A stretch of 64,000 nucleotides of DNA from a bacterium (GCA_905221455.1 CAJNDF010000009.1:22068-86067); one strand, 5' to 3'; shown: positions 31,316-41,882, numbered from the stretch's first letter. The notes: generated by a model not told the origin, from the letters alone. Program-made: numbers and translations.

Positions 31316-31361
31316 CTTATAAAAATACCCCCCCCCCTTAAATATTTTAGTATTTAAGGGG
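31316..31361 (-). promoter_or_regulatory. G10 homopolymer and inverted repeat upstream of the SHIRT gene
   Basis: On the minus strand ten consecutive G (31328-31337) lie 45 bases before the start codon. They form the end of a CCCCTTAAATA/TATTTAAGGGG inverted repeat (31334-31361). Six bases after the G run is TATAAG (31316-31321), a possible -10, which would put the tract in the promoter spacer; the -35 is weak. The remainder of the 563-base gap (31362-31846) is AT-rich and holds only the terminator below. Confidence 0.6.
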
Positions 31362-31707
31362 AGGTTCGATTTTTAAGCCTAAAATTGTAATTTTCACGAT
31401 GTTTTCAACAAAACAATTGATATTACACTAACATTATATACCTTTTTCTGAAAAATGTCATGTAAAACTATAATTTTTAGACTCAGTGTACCTATTTTGT
31501 TGACAGACTGTCCAAGAAAGATTTCAGTTCAAGTATATAGTTTAAAACTCAATAGTTATTATATGTATCAGTGTACTCTGAGGAATCAATGATAGAGTTC
31601 TCAACAAGACATATGATATATGAGTCAATGATTGGTATTTCTACGCTTTTTGATTTTATATTAGACTAGGCAAAACTCAATTTCATAAAAAAGTAAATAT
31701 TTAAACA

Positions 31708-31758
31708 ACAAACCGCATATTATCAAGATTCTTCAACACCTGATAATATGCGGTTTTC
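31708..31758 (-). terminator. Long hairpin downstream of the second choline-binding gene
   Basis: AAACCGCATATTATCA and TGATAATATGCGGTTT form a perfect 16-bp stem with a loop of about 17 bases and T-rich flanks. It is about 90 bases after the stop codon and is the probable terminator. Confidence 0.7.
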
Positions 31759-31846
31759 TGATTTTAAAAACTTTTTATCCAGTATCACTTCGTGAAACTG
31801 CACTCTTACTTAAAATTTATCTCAAGTTGCAAAATCCTATCATTAT

Positions 31847-32764
31847 TTACCGAACCCATTCGCCATTATAGTTGACAGAATAGCCATCTACAGTCGTATT
31901 CACTGCCAAGGCACCTGAACTATAAGCATAGTACCATTTACTACCGACCTGGAACCAACCAGTCACCATGACTCCTGATGAACGGAGATAGTACCACTTG
32001 TTACCAAGATATTGCCAACCTGTTTTCATATCGCCATTTTCAGCATCTAAATAGTACCAAGTTGAGCCTTCCTGATACCAACCAATTGCCATGGAACCTG
32101 ATGAACGGAGGTAGTACCACTTATTGCCAAGTTGTTTCCATCCAGTTTGCATGATACCAGTTTCTGGATTTAGATAGTACCAAGTTGAGTTATCATTGAT
32201 CCAGCCAACACGTCTTTCACCACCAAGGTAGTCTTTTCCTGAAGAACCTATTTTTGCTAAGTAATACCAGTTGGACTGATTATAAAGCCAACCTGTTTTT
32301 AAAGAATGGTCTTGATCAAAGTAATAATGTGCTAATTTAAGAACTTCTGGGCCTTCAAAGCCTTCACCATGTTTTTTGCCAACATTTAACGAATCCTTAA
32401 CTTCTAATTGTTTCCATCCAACAAATTCTTGTAGGACCCCATCTTGTCCAAAGTAGTACCACTTCGGTTGAAGGGCAATTTCGAAAACTGGTCGATTATC
32501 AAATAAATCATCGCGATAACCTGTCCCAGGGATTTCTAAGTATTGCCATCCGACTACCATTTCTCCACTATCATCAAAATAGTAGGTTTTACCGTCTATT
32601 TTATGCCAATAGATTGCTTTATGGTCATCTTTTATATAATATTTTCTATTATCCTTATCAACAAACTGTCCACCTGTAGTATCCGCCAATACTGTACTTG
32701 TCGCTAGCAAACCGAAGAAAAAGACTTCTAATGCGATTTGCATCAATTTTTTTACTATTTTCAT
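31847..32764 (-). CDS. Choline-binding protein, CbpF/CbpC/CbpJ type
   Basis: A secreted 305-residue protein made almost entirely of choline-binding repeats. The signal peptide (1-27) is followed by degenerate repeats (about 30-135) and then canonical GW...WYYL repeats to the end, closing with VDGYSVNYNGEWVR. The N-terminal sequence (QIALEVFFFGLLATSTVLA) and overall build match the pneumococcal CbpF/CbpC/CbpJ group. It sits next to ritR, where pneumococci have cbpC and cbpJ. CbpF modulates the LytC autolysin; the role here is not known. GGAGG precedes the ATG. Confidence 0.88.
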   Translation of the reverse strand: MKIVKKLMQIALEVFFFGLLATSTVLADTTGGQFVDKDNRKYYIKDDHKAIYWHKIDGKTYYFDDSGEMVVGWQYLEIPGTGYRDDLFDNRPVFEIALQPKWYYFGQDGVLQEFVGWKQLEVKDSLNVGKKHGEGFEGPEVLKLAHYYFDQDHSLKTGWLYNQSNWYYLAKIGSSGKDYLGGERRVGWINDNSTWYYLNPETGIMQTGWKQLGNKWYYLRSSGSMAIGWYQEGSTWYYLDAENGDMKTGWQYLGNKWYYLRSSGVMVTGWFQVGSKWYYAYSSGALAVNTTVDGYSVNYNGEWVR

Positions 32765-32785
32765 TAGACCTATCCTCCATAACTG

Positions 32786-32814
32786 ATTGTAGCAAATACA
32801 AAATCGTATGTCAA
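32786..32814 (-). promoter_or_regulatory. Promoter of the CbpF-type gene
   Basis: Minus-strand TTGACA (32809-32814), 17 bases, TACAAT (32786-32791). Confidence 0.88.
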
Positions 32815-32829
32815 CCTATATAAAAACTC

Positions 32830-32864
32830 ATATAAAAAGCAGCTACACAACTGCAACTGCTTTT
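32830..32864 (-). terminator. Terminator of gnd-ritR
   Basis: Minus-strand AAAAGCAG...CTGCTTTTT hairpin immediately after the ritR stop codon. Confidence 0.75.
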
Positions 32865-33554
32865 CTATTCTTGCATGGTGTAACCGACACCACGAACGGT
32901 TTTAATGTAGCTTTTCTGATCTTTTACATCCAGCTTGCTACGTAGATAACGGATATAGACATCCACGATATTGGTTTCGGTCGCACTTTCATACTTCCAG
33001 ACACTTTCCAACAACTGCTCACGAGTCAGAACTTTCTTGCTTCCCATAAGAGTAGCCAAAAGGTCATACTCACGACGAGTCAGAGCAATCATCTCCTCAC
33101 CACGATAAACTGTATGATGCTCCACATCCATACGCAGATTACGGTAAGACGTTGGAACCTTCATCTGACTACAGTGTTGGTCGATGAAGTCCCGACCTCG
33201 GAAAATCGCTGAAATACGAGCTACCAGATTCTCAATAATAACTGGCTTATAGATGTAAGAAACGGCAAAGCGTTGGATTGTCTCAAGCTGGTCTTGCAAT
33301 TCTTCACGATGGTCCAAGACCATGATGACTGAAGCTGGCTTAGTCCGACTCAGCCTATCTGCAAAATCCTGGGCTGTCATATCCCCCAGACGAGCATTCA
33401 ATAAAATCAAGTCATAGTCTGTCTGAAGAGCCATGGAGAGGGCTTTTTGCCCCTCCTCAACCTGATCAACTCGGTATTGCTCTTTTTGGAGTTCCAAACT
33501 TAAAAAATGAGCTAGATTTCTTTCTTTCTCAAGTAATAAAATCCGTTTCCCCAT
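32865..33554 (-). CDS. ritR: Orphan response regulator RitR
   Basis: RitR represses iron uptake and links iron to oxidative stress. The 229-residue OmpR-type protein has a receiver domain in which the phospho-acceptor is Asn53 (LLNARLGD), not Asp, so it cannot be activated in the usual way. Cys128 (DQHCSQ), the residue oxidised to form RitR dimers in pneumococcus, is present. A winged-helix DNA-binding domain spans about 135-229. No kinase gene is adjacent. It follows gnd by 11 bases, a link to NADPH supply. Confidence 0.95.
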   Translation of the reverse strand: MGKRILLLEKERNLAHFLSLELQKEQYRVDQVEEGQKALSMALQTDYDLILLNARLGDMTAQDFADRLSRTKPASVIMVLDHREELQDQLETIQRFAVSYIYKPVIIENLVARISAIFRGRDFIDQHCSQMKVPTSYRNLRMDVEHHTVYRGEEMIALTRREYDLLATLMGSKKVLTREQLLESVWKYESATETNIVDVYIRYLRSKLDVKDQKSYIKTVRGVGYTMQE

Positions 33555-33565
33555 GGCAGACCTAC

Positions 33566-34990
33566 TTATTTTTCGTCATACCAAGAGTAGTGGAATGTTC
33601 CTTCTTTGTCTTTACGTTGGTAAGTGTGAGCACCAAAGTAGTCACGTTGCGCTTGGATCAAATTAGCTGGAAGGTCAGCTGAACGGTAGCTATCATAGTA
33701 AGTAATAGCTGCTGAGAAGGTTGGTACTGGTACACCAGCTTGAACAGCAAGAGCTACGATATCACGCACTGCTTGTTGGTACTTAGCAGTAACATCCAAG
33801 AAATACTCATCCAAAAGAAGGTTAGCAAGGTCTGCATCACGGTTGTAAGCATCTGTAATCTTTTGCAAGAAACGAGAACGGATGATACAGCCATCACGCC
33901 AGATAGATGCGATGTCCGCAAATGGCAAGTTCCAGTTGTTTTCTTTAGAAGCTACACGCAATTGAGCAAAACCTTGTGCGTATGAAATGATTTTTGAGAA
34001 GTAAAGGGCTTGACGGATCTTTTCAATCAACTCAGCCTTATCTCCTTCAAATTTGAAGGCAGTTGGTTTTGGAAGGACCTTGCTAGCATGCACGCGTTCT
34101 TCTTTGTAAGTAGAGATGTAACGTGCAAATACTGACTCAGTGATGAGTGACAATGGTACACCAAGATCAAGTGATGATTGGCTAGTCCATTTACCAGTAC
34201 CCTTGTTACCTGCAGCATCAAGGATGTAGTCTACGATTGGTCCGTCTTGACCTTCGTCGTCTTTACGGCTCAAGATATCAGCTGTGATTTCGATCAAGTA
34301 GCTGTCCAATTCACCCTTGTTCCATTCAGTAAAGATTTCAGCCATATCTTCTGCAGAAAGGCCTAGCAAGTGTTGCATCAAGTCATAGCTTTCTGCGATT
34401 AATTGCATATCACCATACTCGATACCGTTATGAACCATTTTCACATAGTGACCAGCTCCATCAGGACCGATGTAAGTCACACATGGTTTGCCATCTTCTG
34501 GTGCTTTAGCTGAGATTTCTTCAAGAACATCCGCAACCAATTCGTAGGCTTCTTTTTGTCCACCAGGCATGATAGAAGGACCTTCAAGGGCACCTTTTTC
34601 ACCACCAGAAACTCCTGTACCAATAAAGTTGATACCTGAGTTTGCCAATTCTTCATTACGACGGATGGTATCTTTGTAGAAAGTGTTTCCTCCGTCAATC
34701 AAGATATCACCTTTGTCAAGGTGTGGAAGAAGGGCTTGGATAGTAGCATCTGTACCAGGTCCAGCTTGAACCATAAGCATAATACGACGAGGTTTTTCGA
34801 TTGAGTTTACAAAACTTTCAACATCATAGCTTGGCACAAAGTTCTTTTCAGGATGGCACGCAATTACATCTTCCGTTTTTTCTTTACTACGGTTGTAGAT
34901 AGCAACTGTGTAACCACGTGATTCAATATTAAGGGCAAGGTTACGACCCATTACGGCCATACCTACGACACCAAAGTTAGCTTTTGTCAT
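33566..34990 (-). CDS. gnd: 6-phosphogluconate dehydrogenase (decarboxylating)
   Basis: Oxidises 6-phosphogluconate to ribulose 5-phosphate with NADPH production. The 474-residue enzyme has the N-terminal Rossmann motif [15 protein letters not shown] (residues 6-20), the substrate loop [11 protein letters not shown], and the active-site stretch [15 protein letters not shown]. The start follows GAGGAG at six bases; seven upstream in-frame codons were rejected. An extended -10 (TGATAAAAT, 35019-35027) lies upstream. ritR is co-transcribed. Confidence 0.97.
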   Translation of the reverse strand: MTKANFGVVGMAVMGRNLALNIESRGYTVAIYNRSKEKTEDVIACHPEKNFVPSYDVESFVNSIEKPRRIMLMVQAGPGTDATIQALLPHLDKGDILIDGGNTFYKDTIRRNEELANSGINFIGTGVSGGEKGALEGPSIMPGGQKEAYELVADVLEEISAKAPEDGKPCVTYIGPDGAGHYVKMVHNGIEYGDMQLIAESYDLMQHLLGLSAEDMAEIFTEWNKGELDSYLIEITADILSRKDDEGQDGPIVDYILDAAGNKGTGKWTSQSSLDLGVPLSLITESVFARYISTYKEERVHASKVLPKPTAFKFEGDKAELIEKIRQALYFSKIISYAQGFAQLRVASKENNWNLPFADIASIWRDGCIIRSRFLQKITDAYNRDADLANLLLDEYFLDVTAKYQQAVRDIVALAVQAGVPVPTFSAAITYYDSYRSADLPANLIQAQRDYFGAHTYQRKDKEGTFHYSWYDEK

Positions 34991-35065
34991 TTGACACTCC
35001 TCTTGTTTCATTTGTTTTATTTTATCATTTTTACTTTTGAAAAGAAAGAATTTTGTAACGATTGC

Positions 35066-36472
35066 TTAGTAGTCCAAGTCATCCGCATGACCAGCGCCAT
35101 TTCCGACAAAGTAGCCTGTCTTACAGTTAAGGGTAAAGAGATAGGTTCCATCTGGCTTGTAGAGGTTGTAATAACCATTGCCATTAACGATATTGACACG
35201 TTCAAGGATGTACTGATTTCCAGTGATGTAGCCACGTGAACGTGAAGTCGCTAGAATTTGTTCCAAGACGCCATCAGCAAAATCCCAGGCAGAGTTATTA
35301 CTATCATCAATAGCAGACTGATTGTAGGCAACACGACTAGCACTTCTTTGAACAGAAACACCCGCACTTGATACGCCCATATTGACTTCACTGCGACTAC
35401 TTCTAGTCTCATTTGATGCCGTATTGGAACTACTTGGTTTTGTCTCACTGGTCGTGTTTGAGCTTGCCTGACTAGAGCTTGAACTGCTAGTTTGACTTGA
35501 ACTTGAGCTGGAAGCACTTGTTTGCTGGCTCTTACCTAGACTAATGGCCTTATCTAGCACTTTGTCAATCTCAGTATTCCCGGTTTTAATCTCTGTAAAT
35601 TTAGCATCAGATTTAGCTTTGGCATTGGCATCCAGAACACCATCCACAATAGCTGGTTTTTCAAATTGTGCATTGACATCTTGAATGGCCTTGATTTGCG
35701 TTGCTAGACTATCATACTTAGATTTTGCAAGCGTATGTTCACGGCTACCTTCTAGCTTATCAAGTAAGGTCTTCAGTTGGCTCAACTTATCAAACTGGCT
35801 ATTTTTCAAAGCTGTTTTATTGCTATCTGTATAGAAGGCATCGTATTGGCTATTAAAATCATCCACATCTGATTGATTGGCTGTAGTTGATTGAGCAGTT
35901 TGAATTTCCTTGGTCGAGCGATTTACTTGACGATAGACATAATAAGCACTGACACAGATAATCACTGATACAAGCGCCAAAGCGGTCAAAACAAAGCCTT
36001 TTTTACTTTTCTTTTCTGAGTCCTCTTGATCCAGACGAGAAAGGTTTTGCTCCTCGTCTACTTCTTCAGTCATTTCTGCTAAATTTTCATCCTCTAGCAA
36101 TAGAGGATCCAAGCCCTGCTCCTCATCGTCCAGAGGCAAGGGTGGTAAGATGTTTTCAGAAGGTGGAACTTCCTCCGAAGAAGCTTCTGACTCTTCTACA
36201 GCCTCACGCACTTCTTGAATTAAATCATCCAGACTCTGAGTTTCAACTAACTCCTCTTTTTTGTATTGACGCGTTTCAAACTTATCTGCTTCAATTTCAT
36301 CTTTGTGTTGTTTGACATACTTGTCCAAAATGGAATCTTCAGGCAAGACTCCTGCTTCCACTTCTTCATTTTTACGAATAGCTTGACCAACTGTTAGCTC
36401 TTTTGCTTCATCAAAATCAAATTGCGGTTCTTGGTTTTCTTTTTTATGACGATTCCGTCTTTTCTTACTCAT
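35066..36472 (-). CDS. mapZ: Mid-cell-anchored protein MapZ (LocZ)
   Basis: MapZ marks the division site and positions the FtsZ ring in streptococci. The 468-residue protein has an acidic cytoplasmic N-terminal domain (about 1-155, including the FtsZ-binding end and phospho-threonine region), one membrane helix ([21 protein letters not shown], about residues 158-178), a helical extracellular domain, a long Ser-rich linker and a C-terminal peptidoglycan-binding domain. It follows the methyltransferase gene by 12 bases. StkP phosphorylation is known for pneumococcus and is not visible here. Confidence 0.93.
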   Translation of the reverse strand: MSKKRRNRHKKENQEPQFDFDEAKELTVGQAIRKNEEVEAGVLPEDSILDKYVKQHKDEIEADKFETRQYKKEELVETQSLDDLIQEVREAVEESEASSEEVPPSENILPPLPLDDEEQGLDPLLLEDENLAEMTEEVDEEQNLSRLDQEDSEKKSKKGFVLTALALVSVIICVSAYYVYRQVNRSTKEIQTAQSTTANQSDVDDFNSQYDAFYTDSNKTALKNSQFDKLSQLKTLLDKLEGSREHTLAKSKYDSLATQIKAIQDVNAQFEKPAIVDGVLDANAKAKSDAKFTEIKTGNTEIDKVLDKAISLGKSQQTSASSSSSSQTSSSSSSQASSNTTSETKPSSSNTASNETRSSRSEVNMGVSSAGVSVQRSASRVAYNQSAIDDSNNSAWDFADGVLEQILATSRSRGYITGNQYILERVNIVNGNGYYNLYKPDGTYLFTLNCKTGYFVGNGAGHADDLDY

Positions 36473-36484
36473 GAGTATCCCTTT

Positions 36485-37642
36485 CTATTTTAACTCTTGA
36501 CGTTTAACACGTTGACCAAAATATTGATACAGATCCACTTTCAAGGTTCCGTTGTATAACTTACGCTTCTTATCCGCTTGGCTCCCATACTTGCTTTCAA
36601 ATGCTTCATCACTAGTTAGGATAAATTTGCTCCAAGTTTTCAGCGGTGCAAATACTTGCCCCATCTCATCATAGAGCTTGGTAACTCCTGCATCATCTGA
36701 TAAACGTTCTCCATAAGGCGGATTTGAGATAATCACACCATTGATTTTATCAGAACGCAAATCCTGCACGCGCATCTGCTTAAAAGTAATGTCTCCTGCA
36801 ACACCAACTGCCTGAGCATTGGCCTTAGCAATTTCCACCATGCGAGCGTCAATATCACAGCCCATGATATCCAGCGCAAGCTCACGGTCTACTTTTTTAG
36901 CCGCTTCTGTGCGCACTTCCTGAATCAAGCGGTCGCTGACCCAGTTCCATTCCTCAAATGCAAAAGAGCGACGAAGACCTGGAGCCATCTTTCGAGCAAT
37001 CATGACTGCCTCGATACAGAAAGTTCCTGAACCACAGGTCGGATCAATCAGAGGCTTGTCTGGGTACCAGTTAGAAAGTTGTAAAATAGCTGCCGCCATG
37101 TTTTCCTTGATAGGAGCCCCACCTTTTTCAGTACGATATCCTCGTTTAAAGAGACTAGAGCCTGTCGTATCAATCATGACAGTTGCCACATCTTTCAGAA
37201 TAGAGACCTCAATTTTAAACTCCGGACCAGTTTCCATCAAAGGAACACCTTCTGGGCGGGCATAGTGTTTCTGCAATTTCTTGACAACAGCTTTCTTAGA
37301 AATAGCCTGCACACTTGGCTCATTGTGTAGTTTAGACTTAACACACTTGGCTTTTGAAATCGGGAATCGAGCTCCAAGTGGTAAATAATTTTCCCAATCT
37401 AGAGCGAAAACTCCCTGAAACAGCTCTTCAAAAGTCTTAGCTGGGAAAGTTCCTACGATAATTTTGATACGATCTGCTGCCCGAAGCCAGAGGTTGGTCT
37501 CGATAATCGCTCTCACGTCTCCTTGAAAACGAACACGACCATTTTCAACCTGACAATCGTAGCCCAACTCTCGCAATTCTCGTCCCACAACAGCTTCAAG
37601 ACCTGCTGCCACAGTTGCAATTAAATTAAATTCTTTTTTCAT
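36485..37642 (-). CDS. 23S rRNA guanine-N2 methyltransferase, RlmL N-terminal type
   Basis: A 385-residue class I methyltransferase with an N-terminal THUMP domain (about 45-160) and a C-terminal Rossmann-fold catalytic domain. The SAM motif is DPTCGSGTFCIEA, and the N-methyltransferase motif is ISNPPYGERL. This matches the RlmL/YpsC family that modifies 23S rRNA. The start ATG has no good ribosome site upstream, which is odd; it may be read in a leader from the rnpB side. mapZ follows after 12 bases. Confidence 0.85.
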   Translation of the reverse strand: MKKEFNLIATVAAGLEAVVGRELRELGYDCQVENGRVRFQGDVRAIIETNLWLRAADRIKIIVGTFPAKTFEELFQGVFALDWENYLPLGARFPISKAKCVKSKLHNEPSVQAISKKAVVKKLQKHYARPEGVPLMETGPEFKIEVSILKDVATVMIDTTGSSLFKRGYRTEKGGAPIKENMAAAILQLSNWYPDKPLIDPTCGSGTFCIEAVMIARKMAPGLRRSFAFEEWNWVSDRLIQEVRTEAAKKVDRELALDIMGCDIDARMVEIAKANAQAVGVAGDITFKQMRVQDLRSDKINGVIISNPPYGERLSDDAGVTKLYDEMGQVFAPLKTWSKFILTSDEAFESKYGSQADKKRKLYNGTLKVDLYQYFGQRVKRQELK

Positions 37643-37677
37643 GTTACAGTCTTGCAAGACCTTTCTATATGTACACT

Positions 37678-37720
37678 TTAAAAAATGAGGTTGAGAAAAT
37701 TTCTCAGCCCCAACCTATAT
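37678..37720 (-). terminator. rnpB terminator
   Basis: Minus-strand TTGGGGCTGAGAAA/TTTCTCAACCTCA hairpin followed by six T, at the 3' end of the RNase P RNA. Confidence 0.8.
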
Positions 37721-38112
37721 GCAATTTTCTATAAGCCATGTTTTGTTCCAGAAGTGACTAGGACCACTTCCTTCGATAATCATCTGTCTACCACTAACAG
37801 CTCTAGCTGATAGCAGTCAGAATACTACGTTCGTTTCCGCGTACTCCATGCCCCGACCAAAATTTGGGTTGCTAGCTTGAGGGGTTTACCGCGTTCCACT
37901 CTCTCCGTTTCCAGAAAGACTCCGTCACTGTGGCACTTTCAAGCCTACTCTGACCTATCCAAGGACTTAGCCATTTCAACTGCCGTAACGATTACTCGTC
38001 CCTAGGCTTATGGTTTCGCCTAGCACAAACACTACAGGCATCACAGCCTGTGCTAGCATGGACTTTCCTCATGAGAAGCAACTCTCCTCACGCGATTATC
38101 CAAAAATTGCAT
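37720..38112 (-). ncRNA. rnpB: RNase P RNA (type B)
   Basis: The catalytic RNA of RNase P, which matures tRNA 5' ends. On the minus strand the 5' end pairs with the 3' end (GCAATTTT with AAAATTGC). The conserved blocks GAGGAGAGT, GAAAGTCCATGC, TGCTAGCACAGG and the later GCCGTAACGG-type region and ACAGAAT/GGAATCG equivalents fit the Firmicute B type. The place between gpsB and the rlmL-type gene is the known streptococcal one. Ends are approximate. Confidence 0.93.
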
Positions 38113-38127
38113 GTGACAAGACCTGAA

Positions 38128-38469
38128 TTACAAATCAGGATTGTCTAAAATTTGTTTGCCGAATACTTCTTTTTCAAGACGATTCAAGCGTTTCAAAATA
38201 TCAAAATTCGTCATAGAAGATGAAGCTGCCACATCAATTGGATCTGGGTGACTAGGACTTGGGGCTGAACTCACTTGCGGTTTACGAGCTAATTCTTCCT
38301 TCAAATCCGCAATTTCCTGACGAAGTGACTTGACCAAGGCATCATAGGTTTCATAGTCCTTAATAACATCATCTAAAAACTCATCAACTTCTACTTTACT
38401 ATACCCTCGGACTTCACGTCCAAACTCTTGTTCAAAAATATCTTTCGCTGAAAAAATAATACTTGCCAT
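38128..38469 (-). CDS. gpsB: Cell division regulator GpsB
   Basis: GpsB links septal and peripheral peptidoglycan synthesis by binding PBPs, MreC, EzrA and StkP. The 113-residue protein has a DivIVA-like N-terminal domain ([19 protein letters not shown], about 7-25), a coiled coil (about 30-65), a Pro/Ser linker and a C-terminal trimerising helix (about 90-110). GGAGAGAGAC precedes the ATG chosen; a start four codons upstream was rejected. rnpB follows on the same strand. Confidence 0.93.
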   Translation of the reverse strand: MASIIFSAKDIFEQEFGREVRGYSKVEVDEFLDDVIKDYETYDALVKSLRQEIADLKEELARKPQVSSAPSPSHPDPIDVAASSSMTNFDILKRLNRLEKEVFGKQILDNPDL

Positions 38470-38498
38470 GTCTCTCTCCATTCTCGCTTGCTAGTATT

Positions 38499-38528
38499 AT
38501 TATATAAAAAAAGGCAAACAAAAATCAA
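38499..38528 (-). promoter_or_regulatory. gpsB promoter
   Basis: Minus-strand TTGATT (38523-38528), 18 bases, TATAAT (38499-38504). Confidence 0.65.
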
Positions 38529-38538
38529 GGTCAAAGCT

Positions 38539-39066
38539 TCAATTTTCGGAAAAATTTTCAGCAAGTTCATTTAGCTGATCAAATGTTAATCTCTTTATAA
38601 AATAGTCCTCTTGATTTTTCATTTTTTGGTAAAAATAAGCTAGTTTCGTTTCATTTTCTTCATCATAAAAAAGATAGGAACTGTTCGTGTTTTCCAGTAA
38701 AAACTGCTGGTAATCTCTTAACTGCCCCTTGTGTTCATAGCGAGGATAGGCATATTTGACAAAGTCTACCTGCTTAAAGCGACTCAGTTTCATCTGATTG
38801 TCTTCATTCCAATTTTCCCCATGGGTTTCAAAAGCAAAAATGGTAGCCAACTGGAAATCATACTCTGTCTTCATCTCCTGAGCAACCTCTAAAACCCAAT
38901 ATTCAAAGCCCAAAGCCCCTGTAAATACAAGCCAAGTCACCCCATCTTCTGCCATAGCTTCTAAATCCCTACGTATCGCTTTTTTAATCAATTTAAGACG
39001 AGGATCCTTGTCAGAAAACAAACCCAAATCAAAAGCAGAATAGCCCAAAACCAAAGCTGTAGTCAT
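38539..39066 (-). CDS. DUF1273 / YpsA-like SLOG-domain protein
   Basis: A 175-residue protein of the DUF1273 (B. subtilis YpsA) family. These have a Rossmann-like SLOG fold thought to bind a nucleotide-derived ligand; B. subtilis YpsA affects cell division. Conserved features seen are the N-terminal [11 protein letters not shown] and the [15 protein letters not shown] segment. AAAGGG is six bases before the ATG; 28 upstream in-frame codons were rejected. It is divergent from recU and upstream of gpsB. Confidence 0.85.
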   Translation of the reverse strand: MTTALVLGYSAFDLGLFSDKDPRLKLIKKAIRRDLEAMAEDGVTWLVFTGALGFEYWVLEVAQEMKTEYDFQLATIFAFETHGENWNEDNQMKLSRFKQVDFVKYAYPRYEHKGQLRDYQQFLLENTNSSYLFYDEENETKLAYFYQKMKNQEDYFIKRLTFDQLNELAENFSEN

Positions 39067-39091
39067 TTTTAACCCTTTCTGTGCAAATTTA

Positions 39092-39100
39092 TGATATAAT
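39092..39100 (+). promoter_or_regulatory. Extended -10 of recU-pbp1A
   Basis: TGATATAAT at 39092-39100 (TG-N-TATAAT), with no good -35, about 33 bases before the recU start. Confidence 0.65.
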
Positions 39101-39132
39101 AGAGTGATGTTATTGTACCAATAAGGAGAATT

Positions 39133-39729
39133 ATGGTCAACTATCCTCATAAAATTTCATCACAAAAAAGACAAACATCTCTTTCTCAACCCAAAAATTT
39201 CGCAAATCGAGGAATGTCTTTTGAAAAGATGATCAATGCTACCAACGACTACTATTTGTCTCAGGGCTTGGCTGTTATACACAAGAAACCAACTCCTATT
39301 CAAATCGTACGAGTGGACTATCCACAACGAAGTCGTGCCAAGATTGTTGAAGCCTATTTTCGACAAGCTTCAACGACAGACTATTCTGGCGTTTATAAGG
39401 GATATTACATCGACTTTGAAGCCAAGGAAACAAAACAAAAACGTGCGATTCCGATGAAAAATTTCCATCCACATCAGATTCAGCATATGGAACAAGTCCT
39501 TGCCCAACAAGGAATCTGCTTTGTCCTTCTTCACTTTTCTTCTCTGCAAGAAACCTACTTATTGCCGGCATTCGATTTGATTCGCTTCTATCATCAAGAT
39601 AAGGGACAAAAATCAATGCCACTTGGATATATTCGAGAATATGGATATGAAATCAAGGCTGGTGCCTTCCCTCAAATTCCCTATCTCAATGTTATCAAAG
39701 AACATTTATTAGGTGGTAAAACAAGATGA
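39133..39729 (+). CDS. recU: Holliday junction resolvase RecU
   Basis: RecU cuts four-way junctions in recombination and chromosome segregation. The 198-residue protein has the [11 protein letters not shown] segment (about 25-35) and the nuclease core with [21 protein letters not shown] (Asp, Glu and Lys as metal-site residues). AAGGAG precedes the ATG. Its stop overlaps the pbp1A start by four bases, the conserved recU-pbp1 coupling of Firmicutes. Confidence 0.95.
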   Translation: MVNYPHKISSQKRQTSLSQPKNFANRGMSFEKMINATNDYYLSQGLAVIHKKPTPIQIVRVDYPQRSRAKIVEAYFRQASTTDYSGVYKGYYIDFEAKETKQKRAIPMKNFHPHQIQHMEQVLAQQGICFVLLHFSSLQETYLLPAFDLIRFYHQDKGQKSMPLGYIREYGYEIKAGAFPQIPYLNVIKEHLLGGKTR

Positions 39730-41882
39730 ACAAACAAACTATCCTGCGAATAGCTAAGTATGTGAGTATCTGCCTCTTAACTTTATTTATCACAGCAGTT
39801 ATGCTGGGAGGAGGCATATTTCTCTATTACGTCAGCAAAGCCCCAGCCCTATCTGAGAGCAAATTAGTCGCAACCACATCTAGTAAGATTTTCGATAGTA
39901 AAAACGAACTGATTGCCGATCTGGGCTCTGAACGCCGAGTAAACGCTCAGGCCAACGAAATTCCTACTGATTTGGTCAAGGCTATCGTATCGATCGAAGA
40001 CCATCGTTTTTTCGATCATCGCGGTGTCGATACCATCCGAATTATCGGAGCTTTTTTACGTAACTTACAAAACAACTCCCTCCAGGGAGGATCAACCCTT
40101 ACCCAACAATTAATTAAGTTGACCTATTTCTCAACTTCCACTTCTGATCAGACTATTTCACGTAAAGCCCAGGAAGCTTGGTTGGCTGTTCAATTAGAGC
40201 AAAAAACAACAAAACAAGAAATTCTGACCTACTATGTGAATAAAGTTTACATGTCTAACGGAAACTATGGAATGCAGACGGCTGCCCAAAACTATTACGG
40301 CAAAGATTTGAGAGAACTATCACTACCTCAACTTGCCCTACTAGCAGGAATGCCACAGGCTCCGAATCAATACGATCCCTATTCTCATCCAGAAGCTGCC
40401 CTTGACCGTCGTAACTTGGTACTTTCAGAGATGAAAGGTCAAGGCTACATTTCTGCCGAACAGTATGAGAAGGCTATTAATACCCCTATTACTGATGGAC
40501 TCCAAAGTTTGAAATCAGTCAATAGCTATCCAGCATATATGGACAATTATCTCAAAGAGGTTATCGACCAAGTAGAACAAGAAACTGGCTATAACCTTCT
40601 AACTACTGGGATGGATGTTTACACAAATGTAGACCAAGAAGCTCAAAAACATCTGTGGGATATCTACAACTCCGATCAATACGTCTCTTACCCTGACGAT
40701 GATTTGCAAGTCGCATCCACGGTCGTAGATGTTTCAAATGGTAAAGTCATCGCCCAACTTGGAGCTCGTCACCAAGCAAGTAACGTTTCATTTGGTACCA
40801 ACCAAGCTGTGGAAACCAATCGTGACTGGGGTTCAACAATGAAACCAATCACCGATTATGCACCTGCCATAGAATACGGTGTTTATGATTCCACTGCAAC
40901 TATGGTTAATGATATTCCTTATAACTATCCGGGAACAAGCACACCTGTCTACAACTGGGATCGAGCATATTTTGGTAATATTACTCTGCAATATGCTCTT
41001 CAACAATCTCGTAACGTACCTGCGGTTGAGACACTAAACAAGGTTGGTTTAGATAGAGCCAAAAGTTTCCTGAACGGTTTGGGAATCGACTATCCAAGTA
41101 TTCACTACTCAAATGCTATTTCAAGTAATACTACCGAATCCGGCAAACAGTACGGGGCAAGTAGTGAAAAAATGGCCACTGCCTATGCCGCATTCGCAAA
41201 CGGTGGTATTTACCACAAACCAATGTACATCAATAAGGTTGTCTTTAGCGATGGTAGCGAAAAAGAATTTTCTGACCCTGGCACAAGAGCCATGAAAGAA
41301 ACGACTGCTTACATGATGACAGAGATGATGAAAACAGTCTTGACTTACGGAACTGGTCGCGGTGCCTACCTACCTTGGCTTCCTCAAGCTGGTAAAACAG
41401 GTACCTCGAACTATACAGATGAAGAAATCGAAAACCATATCAAGACGACTCAGTTTGTAGCACCTGATGAAATGTTTGTAGGTTATACACGTAAATATTC
41501 AATGGCTGTATGGACAGGCTACACCAATCGTCTCACACCACTTGTAGGCGATGATTTCACAGTTGCTGCCAAAGTCTATCGTGCTATGATGACTTCCCTC
41601 TCTCAAAATGACCATCCTGGAGATTGGACAATGCCTGAGGGAGTATACAGAAGTGGTGAGTTCGTCTTTTTGAACGGTGCCAAGAATGCTTGGGCTACAC
41701 CTGCTACCCAACAAACACAGTCAGTAGAGAACCCCTCTACAACACCTGAAAGTTCAACTACACAGGCGAACACCACAGTAGGACAACAACCAAACAGTGC
41801 TCCAGTAACTGATCCAAATCAAGGACAGCCTGTACAACAAGCACCACAAACTCCTCAATTTCAACAACAACCACAACAGTAA
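39726..41882 (+). CDS. pbp1A: Penicillin-binding protein 1A
   Basis: A bifunctional class A PBP that polymerises and cross-links peptidoglycan. The 718-residue protein has an N-terminal membrane anchor (about 15-36), a glycosyltransferase domain ([10 protein letters not shown] at 91-100, GGSTLTQQL), and a transpeptidase domain with S370TMK, SRN at 428-430 and K557TGT. A Ser/Thr/Gln/Pro-rich tail (about 655-718) is quite unlike the pneumococcal reference as I remember it. Residues 574-577 read TTQF where the susceptible pneumococcal sequence is TSQF. Coupled to recU. Confidence 0.96.
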   Translation: MNKQTILRIAKYVSICLLTLFITAVMLGGGIFLYYVSKAPALSESKLVATTSSKIFDSKNELIADLGSERRVNAQANEIPTDLVKAIVSIEDHRFFDHRGVDTIRIIGAFLRNLQNNSLQGGSTLTQQLIKLTYFSTSTSDQTISRKAQEAWLAVQLEQKTTKQEILTYYVNKVYMSNGNYGMQTAAQNYYGKDLRELSLPQLALLAGMPQAPNQYDPYSHPEAALDRRNLVLSEMKGQGYISAEQYEKAINTPITDGLQSLKSVNSYPAYMDNYLKEVIDQVEQETGYNLLTTGMDVYTNVDQEAQKHLWDIYNSDQYVSYPDDDLQVASTVVDVSNGKVIAQLGARHQASNVSFGTNQAVETNRDWGSTMKPITDYAPAIEYGVYDSTATMVNDIPYNYPGTSTPVYNWDRAYFGNITLQYALQQSRNVPAVETLNKVGLDRAKSFLNGLGIDYPSIHYSNAISSNTTESGKQYGASSEKMATAYAAFANGGIYHKPMYINKVVFSDGSEKEFSDPGTRAMKETTAYMMTEMMKTVLTYGTGRGAYLPWLPQAGKTGTSNYTDEEIENHIKTTQFVAPDEMFVGYTRKYSMAVWTGYTNRLTPLVGDDFTVAAKVYRAMMTSLSQNDHPGDWTMPEGVYRSGEFVFLNGAKNAWATPATQQTQSVENPSTTPESSTTQANTTVGQQPNSAPVTDPNQGQPVQQAPQTPQFQQQPQQ

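Noticed and set aside
31490-31660. Possible insertion-sequence end (TTGACAGACTGTCCAA near-palindrome) in the adhesin upstream gap
   Set aside because: No matching opposite end, transposase fragment or target duplication was found.
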